A stretch of 18,100 bases of DNA from Treponema sp. (lineage in GTDB: Bacteria; Spirochaetota; Spirochaetia; Treponematales; Breznakiellaceae). Shown here piece after piece: positions 13,950-18,100 of this stretch. The notes below the pieces were generated by a model. The model saw only the letters and a program-made list of their open reading frames with translations, was not told the DNA's origin and searched no databases. The stretch's first letter is position 1, and each line of letters starts with the position of its first letter. Location of the stretch: the NCBI GenBank assembly GCA_031257595.1, contig JAIROH010000255.1:1-18100 (forward strand), given 5' to 3'. The translations under genes and the position numbers were made by a program.

Positions 13950-14588
13950 TTATTCGTTTTCCGCTTCCCCTGGGCCTTCCGAAGCTTCCGGTTCTTCCGG
14001 AGCTTCCGGTTTGGGAGCGTCTTCCGGCGGGGAAACAACGGGTTCTTTCGGGACGCTCTCTTCTTCCGGACCGGCCTTGCTTTCCGCGGTTTCCGGGCGT
14101 TTTCTGCGGCCCCGGGCGGGCGCGGACGATTCGGATTTTACCGCCTGCCCTTCCACCGTTACCATACATTCGGCCTGGGCGCTTTCGTACAGTTTAACCG
14201 CCACCTTGTATTTGCCGACGCTTTTAAACGAATTCCCCGGAAGCTCTATCCTCTTCCGTTCGATCTGGTAGCCCTGTTTTGCCAGTTCTTCGACAATGGT
14301 CTGGGCGGTTACCGCTCCATAGAGCCTTCCGTTGGCTCCGGCGGGCATCGTGATAACTATCGAAAGAGCCTCAAGTTTTTCCTTAAGACCCGACGCGTCC
14401 TGACGTTTAAGGGCCTTGCGGGCTTCTATCTCGTCTTTTCGGGCCTCAAAAAGCTTAATTGTTTTTTCGGTATAAGGAAGCGCAATTCCCCGGGGAAACA
14501 GATAATTCCGCGCATAACCTTTCGCGACATCCTTGACGTCGCCTTCTTCTCCCAGAGATCCAAGATCTTTGTTTAAAATTACTTTCAT
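13950..14588 (-). CDS. rplI: Large-subunit ribosomal protein bL9 with extended tail
   Basis: A 212-residue protein. Residues 1-150 are a standard L9: MKVILNKDLGSLGEEGDVKD and GYARNYLFPRGIA bind 23S rRNA, a long helix follows, and the C-domain has GRLYGAVT and LPGNSFKSVGKYKV. Residues 151-212 are an extra tail: a basic patch (ARGRRKR), then a Pro/Glu/Ala-rich acidic run. E. coli L9 ends at 149. The tail is likely disordered, and its codons are in frame without a break, so it is a real extension. The 92 bp upstream contain an ACCGG/CCGGT hairpin followed by TTATTTTT in the transcript sense, a possible partial terminator, and a GGAG ribosome site. Confidence 0.95.
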   Translation of the reverse strand: MKVILNKDLGSLGEEGDVKDVAKGYARNYLFPRGIALPYTEKTIKLFEARKDEIEARKALKRQDASGLKEKLEALSIVITMPAGANGRLYGAVTAQTIVEELAKQGYQIERKRIELPGNSFKSVGKYKVAVKLYESAQAECMVTVEGQAVKSESSAPARGRRKRPETAESKAGPEEESVPKEPVVSPPEDAPKPEAPEEPEASEGPGEAENE

Positions 14589-14680
14589 GATCCAAGCTCC
14601 ATTTTCTCAAAAATAAACCGGCGCCAGGACCGGTCCGGAACGGGAATTCCATGACAAAGAAAGCGAGGCCATGCCCACTT

Positions 14681-15655
14681 TCACGCCCCCGGAGTAGGAG
14701 GCGATCCCTGTGAACCAAACGCCCTAAGGGGCACCCAGTTTTCGATAATTCCCGCCAGTATCAGAATGCCCAGAAGAACCGCGTTCACTCCGGGCCTGAA
14801 TAACAAAATAAGCAGCGCCAGATTGACCAGCAGCCGGTAAAACGGCGGCAGCCTGATCAGAAAATAGAGGGCGATGCCGCCGCCCTGAGCGAGATACAGT
14901 ATAGCGCAAAGCGCCAGAATGTTCCATGCTCCCGCCTCGACCGTCGTAACACCCGTTGTTTTCCCAACCAGGACCGCTCCCAGCGATACCGACAGCACCC
15001 AGATAAGGAACTGGCCGTTTTTAAAACTGATAAGGCCCGCGGCCGGTTTTTCGCGCCGCGCAAGCCAGGTGATAAAAACGGCAAACTGACGGCTTATCGC
15101 GAAAAAGAACAGCACCGAAACCAGAATGCCGCCCCGTATTCCCAGATAAACAACGGAAAGAATAAAGTCTTCGGCGTCAAATTCTCCGCCCGACGCCCTG
15201 TATACCGCGTCAAGCCGCGTGCCGACAAAACGGATAAACTCCCTGTTTTCCATTACCGCGAGAAAACACGGAATGATCGCCGCGGAAGCGGCCAGGGATC
15301 CAAGGGCAAGGCGGTACACCGGAGGAATCGGAAAAAACGGAACGTGTTTTCCCTGCTCCGAGTTGATCCAGCAAAACGCCAGCACCATCACGGAATAATA
15401 CAGGATGTTCCATACCAGAATTACCGAATCCGCCCCGGTATCCCGCCACGCGGTAAAAAGCAATGTTCCGTTTGCCGTAACCGCCAGAAAAGCGGCAAGC
15501 CACAACGGTTTTTCACCGCCAAAAAAACCCGCCAGAGCCAGGGGAAGCAGAAACAACACGCCGAAGGCGCCCAGACGTATCAGGGAAACCGACAGAAGCG
15601 CCGCCGCTACGGCGATACTTATGGAAACAAACGTTCGGTTTTCGTTTAAATCCAT
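14681..15655 (-). CDS. YybS/DUF2232-like multi-spanning membrane protein
   Basis: A 324-residue membrane protein with about eight hydrophobic segments: residues 8-45 (two), 50-70, 80-100, about 113-135, 168-190, 217-235, then a long hydrophobic C-terminal third (AWNILALCAILYLAQGGGIA, LLVNLALLILLF, LLGILILAGIIE). The C-terminal half, with QGGGIALYFL and the following GILILAGIIENW, looks like DUF2232 (YybS). In Firmicutes yybS sits between rpsR and rplI, exactly as here, which supports the call. The function is unknown; some members resemble energy-coupling transport S components. It starts 2 bp after rpsR. Confidence 0.72.
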   Translation of the reverse strand: MDLNENRTFVSISIAVAAALLSVSLIRLGAFGVLFLLPLALAGFFGGEKPLWLAAFLAVTANGTLLFTAWRDTGADSVILVWNILYYSVMVLAFCWINSEQGKHVPFFPIPPVYRLALGSLAASAAIIPCFLAVMENREFIRFVGTRLDAVYRASGGEFDAEDFILSVVYLGIRGGILVSVLFFFAISRQFAVFITWLARREKPAAGLISFKNGQFLIWVLSVSLGAVLVGKTTGVTTVEAGAWNILALCAILYLAQGGGIALYFLIRLPPFYRLLVNLALLILLFRPGVNAVLLGILILAGIIENWVPLRAFGSQGSPPTPGA

Positions 15656-15657
15656 GC

Positions 15658-15978
15658 CTATTCTGCCACAAAGGGCAGGATGGCGATGATTCTGGCCCTT
15701 TTTATGGCGAGGGCCAGAGCCCTCTGGTGTTTTGCGCAGGTTCCGGTAATGCGCCGGGGGAGAATCTTGCCGCGCTCCGTAATGAACTTCCGAAGCATGT
15801 CGGCGTCCTTATAGTCGATTTTAAGCTTCTGTGTACAAAAACGGCATACTTTTTTCTTGAAAAAGACCTTGCCTTTGCCGCGGCCGGTTTTGTCGTCTAT
15901 ATCGCGGCCGTCCATCTGGGTGTCCATACCCCGGTCCGGCCGGGACGGGCGTTCGTCATTATTTCTTTCGTCAGACAT
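15658..15978 (-). CDS. rpsR: Small-subunit ribosomal protein bS18
   Basis: A 106-residue protein. S18 binds 16S rRNA in the platform with S6 as a heterodimer. The core runs from KKVCRFC (Cys45, Cys48) through IDYKDADMLRKFITERGKIL and PRRITGTCAKHQR (Cys81, His84) to the basic end. These cysteines are the zinc-ligand (C+) form. Residues 1-35 are a charged extension rich in Asp and Arg (about 30 residues beyond E. coli S18). A GAGGAG site precedes the ATG. Confidence 0.97.
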   Translation of the reverse strand: MSDERNNDERPSRPDRGMDTQMDGRDIDDKTGRGKGKVFFKKKVCRFCTQKLKIDYKDADMLRKFITERGKILPRRITGTCAKHQRALALAIKRARIIAILPFVAE

Positions 15979-15999
15979 ACATTAACTCCTCAATTAAAA

Positions 16000-16449
16000 C
16001 TAAAACGGAATATCATCGGCAAAACCGTCGTCCCTTGCCGGAACGGCCGGGGCGGAAGGCGAATCCTGCCGGGACGGACCCGGGGAAGAACCTCCGCCGA
16101 ACGAAGAACTTCCGGGGGATCCGCCCAAAAGCTGGACATTATTGGCTATTATTTCCACCTTTGAGCGGTTCTGGCCGTCCTGCTCCCAGCGATCCTGACG
16201 AAGTTCGCCGTCCACGCCCACAAGCTTACCCTTTACCAGGTATTGATTCAGGGTTTCTCCCTGGCGACCCCACAGGACAATATCAAAAAAATTCGGCTCG
16301 TCTACCCACTGATCGCCGTTTTTTTTACGGCGGTTAACGGCAATGGAAAACTTGCAAACCGCCTGGCCGCTCGCGGTGTACTTTAGTTCAGAGTCTCTGG
16401 TTAATCTTCCGATTAAAACAACGTGGTTTAAATCTACCATTTTGGTCAT
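16000..16449 (-). CDS. ssb: Single-stranded DNA-binding protein
   Basis: A 149-residue protein. The OB domain spans residues 1-110: LNHVVLIGRLTRDSELKYT, FSIAVNR, FFDIVLWGRQGE, YLVKGKLVGVDGEL and the RSKVEIIANNVQLLG end. A Gly/Ser/Pro-rich linker leads to the acidic tip DDIPF, which recruits partner proteins. It coats single-stranded DNA during replication and repair. The ATG overlaps the rpsF stop (ATGA), giving coupling. M4 is an alternative start, but the overlap favours M1. Confidence 0.97.
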   Translation of the reverse strand: MTKMVDLNHVVLIGRLTRDSELKYTASGQAVCKFSIAVNRRKKNGDQWVDEPNFFDIVLWGRQGETLNQYLVKGKLVGVDGELRQDRWEQDGQNRSKVEIIANNVQLLGGSPGSSSFGGGSSPGPSRQDSPSAPAVPARDDGFADDIPF

Positions 16450-16727
16450 TCCTCGATTTTTACAAAGAGATACCTGAGCAAATTGGGATTAAGCTTGAAA
16501 ATCCGATCCAATTCCTTAATTTTTTCAGGATACAGCTTGAGGGTAAACAACACATACCTGCCCCGCCTTCTTTTTTTTATTTCGTAGGCAAGGTCACGGT
16601 CCCCGTTTTCATCTGTTTTGATGATCTCCGCCCCCTGGGCGGCAAGGTCGGCAAGCACGGTTTCCCGGCCCGCCTTGTACTGGTCTTCTTCGAGCGGGAA
16701 GATGACCGTCAGCTCGTACTGACGCAT
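16446..16727 (-). CDS. rpsF: Small-subunit ribosomal protein bS6
   Basis: A 93-residue protein. MRQYELTVIF, the EIIKTDENGDRDLAYEIKKRR segment and RYLFVKIEE are typical of S6, which pairs with S18 on the 30S platform. It is the first gene of the operon, with a strong AAGGAGG site 5-6 bp upstream, about 115-120 bp below the promoter. Confidence 0.97.
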   Translation of the reverse strand: MRQYELTVIFPLEEDQYKAGRETVLADLAAQGAEIIKTDENGDRDLAYEIKKRRRGRYVLFTLKLYPEKIKELDRIFKLNPNLLRYLFVKIEE

Positions 16728-16747
16728 AGGTCCTCCTTACGGACAAC

Positions 16748-16784
16748 GCAAAACATTAAAAAACCCGGGGGTTTGATGTTTTGC
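16748..16784 (-). promoter_or_regulatory. Nested hairpin in the rpsF leader, candidate S6:S18 binding site
   Basis: Outer 9-bp stem GCAAAACAT (16748-16756)/ATGTTTTGC (16776-16784) encloses AAACC/GGTTT (16761-16765 and 16770-16774). In the transcript the top of the inner hairpin reads CCCCCGGG. It lies about 20 nt above the start codon. Known S6:S18 autoregulatory leaders precede rpsF and present an unpaired CCG next to a hairpin, so the position and a CCG are consistent. The exact fold is not proven. Confidence 0.5.
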
Positions 16785-16847
16785 AGGTTACAGCCGGAAA
16801 CCCGGCCGCTCAGGCCCGCCATAGAGACGGACAAAGAGGTATAAAAT

Positions 16848-16876
16848 AGCATATACGGTATAGAAGACTTTGTCAA
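16848..16876 (-). promoter_or_regulatory. Promoter of the rpsF-ssb-rpsR operon
   Basis: On the minus strand, perfect -35 TTGACA (16871-16876), a 17-bp spacer and -10 TATGCT (16848-16853). The transcription start is predicted near 16841, giving a leader of roughly 113 nt. It is back to back with the 16903 gene. Confidence 0.75.
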
Positions 16877-16902
16877 ACCCCGGAAAATGCCGATAGTATA
16901 AC

Positions 16903-17343
16903 ATGGATAAGCGCATGAACTTCGAGGACAGTATTTTCATACTCAACGTACGAATACGGATGATCCAGGATATGTCCGTTCTGGACGCGGATCCCGGCCT
17001 TTTTCTTAACAAAACGATGGACGACCTGGTCTTTATCGATCTTTGTCACGAATCGCTGCTTTCCAGCCTGAAGGACAATGACCGGCTTATAGAACGGGAT
17101 GAACAGCTGTATAACCTTTCCGAGTCGGAACGGATCTTCTGTGAGCTTCTTTTTGAGTTGTCCCACGGGGAAACCGGTTTTTCTTCGGCCCTGGATCAGG
17201 GTATGAGAGAAACGGTATCCGCGATGAGAAACCGTTCCCTTGAACGGCGCAGATCGATTGGAGATGTTATCGTGGAATCAAAAAATTCAAACCTTGAGCC
17301 TGTGGTAAGCTACGACGAACTCCATGAACTTTTAAGCGGCTGA
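16903..17343 (+). CDS. Small helical protein of unknown function coupled to rsmD
   Basis: A 146-residue acidic, mostly helical protein without signal peptide or membrane segment. I do not recognise a family. It has FEDSIFILNVRIRMIQDM at the start, FIDLCHESLLSSL near 48-60 and a charged C-terminus (SLERRRSIGDVIVE, VVSYDELHELL). Its TGA overlaps the ATG of rsmD (TGATG), so it is cotranscribed and coupled, and a role near ribosome maturation is possible but unproven. No Shine-Dalgarno precedes ATG 16903; TATAAC lies right before it, so ATG 16915 (residue 5) is an alternative start. Confidence 0.75.
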   Translation: MDKRMNFEDSIFILNVRIRMIQDMSVLDADPGLFLNKTMDDLVFIDLCHESLLSSLKDNDRLIERDEQLYNLSESERIFCELLFELSHGETGFSSALDQGMRETVSAMRNRSLERRRSIGDVIVESKNSNLEPVVSYDELHELLSG

Positions 17344-17906
17344 TGAGAGTTTCAGGCGGAATTCTTGCGGGAAAAAAAGTCACCGTCCCTCCCGGTATAA
17401 TCCGGCCTTCGATGGACCGCATGCGGGAATCTGTTTTTGCCGCGTTGGGAGATCTTTCCGGACTGTCGTTTCTGGACCTTTTTTCAGGATCGGGCATTAT
17501 CGCGCTGGAAGCCGCTTCCAGAGGCGCTTCGTATATAGAGGCCGTAGAGTCCGACCGGGCCAAGGCAAAAACCCTCCTTGCAAACGTTTCAATCTCGCCC
17601 ACGCCGGTACAGTGCCGTTTTATGTCCTGCGAATTGTATGTCAAACGGACGAAAAAAAAATTTAATATCATTTTTTGCGATCCGCCTTTCCCGTATCAGT
17701 ACAAATCCCAGCTTGTTCGTTCAGCGGGATCTTCGCTTATGTACCGCGCTGAAAATTCCGGGAATCTTGCAGAGAAATCAATTTTAATTATACACCGGCC
17801 AAAAAACGAACAACTGGATCTTTCGTCCGAAACAACGCCGCTTTCAATCATCGAAACACGACGCTATGGGAATTCCGCCGTTGATTTTATCCGCCGGCGG
17901 ACGTAA
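17343..17906 (+). CDS. rsmD: 16S rRNA (guanine966-N2)-methyltransferase RsmD
   Basis: A 187-residue protein of family length. It methylates G966 of 16S rRNA using S-adenosylmethionine. MRVSGGILAGKKV and RPSMDRMRESVFAAL are the RsmD N-terminal signature. The SAM motif is FLDLFSGSG (43-51), the acidic motif II residue is in AVESD (67-71), and the catalytic DPPF (113-116) takes the place of the usual DPPY. The start overlaps the preceding stop by one base. It ends with basic RRRT. Confidence 0.94.
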   Translation: MRVSGGILAGKKVTVPPGIIRPSMDRMRESVFAALGDLSGLSFLDLFSGSGIIALEAASRGASYIEAVESDRAKAKTLLANVSISPTPVQCRFMSCELYVKRTKKKFNIIFCDPPFPYQYKSQLVRSAGSSLMYRAENSGNLAEKSILIIHRPKNEQLDLSSETTPLSIIETRRYGNSAVDFIRRRT

Positions 17907-17908
17907 CG

Positions 17909-17934
17909 TTCCACGCCGCCGATCTTCCGTGGAA
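17909..17934 (+). terminator. Weak hairpin after rsmD
   Basis: TTCCACG (17909-17915) pairs with CGTGGAA (17928-17934) over a 12-nt loop. It follows the rsmD stop by 3 bp, but there is no T tract, so termination would need another factor. Confidence 0.35.
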
Positions 17935-17970
17935 AAACACCGGAAAAGTTTTCCTAGGAAAAAAAAATTG

Positions 17971-17999
17971 TTGACTATTTAAATAATATATATTATTCT
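17971..17999 (+). promoter_or_regulatory. AT-rich promoter near the right edge
   Basis: -35 TTGACT (17971-17976), a 17-bp A/T-only spacer and -10 TATTCT (17994-17999). The start would be near 18006. A GGAG-containing sequence (AAGGAG, 18029-18034) follows. Confidence 0.6.
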
Positions 18000-18065
18000 A
18001 GCTGTAGGGTGATTGAAATTTTGCTGGTAAGGAGTAATAATTTTAGGCAGGATTAAAAAAACGCA

Positions 18066-18100
18066 ATGGATTATGAAAAGATCTTTAAACGGTTTGAAAC
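18066..18100 (+). CDS. Partial gene running off the window
   Basis: ATG 18066 opens MDYEKIFKRFE and continues past the end. The AAGGAG at 18029-18034 is about 30 bp away, too far for normal use. A different frame (ATG 18073, MKRSLNGLK) is also open, and that frame extends back toward the AAGGAG. Which is real cannot be decided with 35 bases. Confidence 0.3.
   Translation, partial: MDYEKIFKRFE

Noticed and set aside
13419..14576. Plus-strand ORF of 385 codons
   Set aside because: It is antisense to dnaB and rplI, has an extreme Phe/Arg bias and no domain; the opposite-strand genes are certain.
14600..14625. Terminator between the YybS-like gene and rplI
   Set aside because: The ACCGG/CCGGT stem has only 5 bp and an 8-nt loop; mentioned under rplI but too weak to list separately.

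Overview
The window looks like chromosomal DNA from a spirochaete, most likely a Treponema-like member of the insect-gut group. The evidence is the mid-GC coding style, a DUF5312-like protein (a family I know only from spirochaetes), the gene block rpsF-ssb-rpsR-yybS-rplI-dnaB, a BspA-type leucine-rich repeat protein and a very large ankyrin lipoprotein. I cannot name the species from sequence alone.

Bases 1-1350 are a decayed accessory stretch. A bidirectional terminator comes first. It is followed on the minus strand by the wreck of a toxin-antitoxin locus: an intact RelB-like antitoxin ORF, a RelE-type toxin that has lost its central segment and reading frame, and a 5'-truncated HTH regulator that stops at a repeat element. 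Next come scrambled copies of the 3' end of tRNA-Leu, then an intact tRNA-Leu(GAG) with its own promoter. Bases 1349-4111 encode a 920-residue lipoprotein made almost wholly of about 25 ankyrin repeats. This gene and the tRNA lie between two inverted copies of a three-hairpin repeat (A and B). Two further partial relatives (C and D) occur downstream, each overlapping the stop codon of a gene.

Bases 4330-10925 read mainly rightward. A flavodoxin-fold protein is coupled to apt (adenine salvage). Minus-strand tRNA-Gln(CTG) and tRNA-Glu(CTC) follow, then the DUF5312-like protein overlapping pgeF (YfiH/laccase-domain protein), then pepF (M3B zinc oligopeptidase) and efp (elongation factor P). Two of these transcription units have a -35/-10 promoter whose predicted start falls on the start codon, with no Shine-Dalgarno sequence, so they are candidate leaderless mRNAs.

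Bases 16876 down to 10967 form one leftward array: a strong promoter and structured leader, rpsF (S6), ssb, rpsR (S18), a YybS/DUF2232-like membrane protein, rplI (L9 with an unusual tail), dnaB, a ComFB-family protein, a nitroreductase and a secreted leucine-rich repeat protein. The first part is the classic ribosome/replication operon. The last three genes are close-packed and may be read through from it. To the right, a small unknown protein is translationally coupled to rsmD (16S rRNA methyltransferase), and an AT-rich promoter near the window end faces a gene that runs off the edge.

The most interesting signals are the three-hairpin repeat family and its placement at gene ends, the damaged toxin-antitoxin locus abutting one copy, the leaderless promoters, and a candidate S6:S18 autoregulatory leader. 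I saw no CRISPR array, no complete insertion sequence and no obvious defence system.
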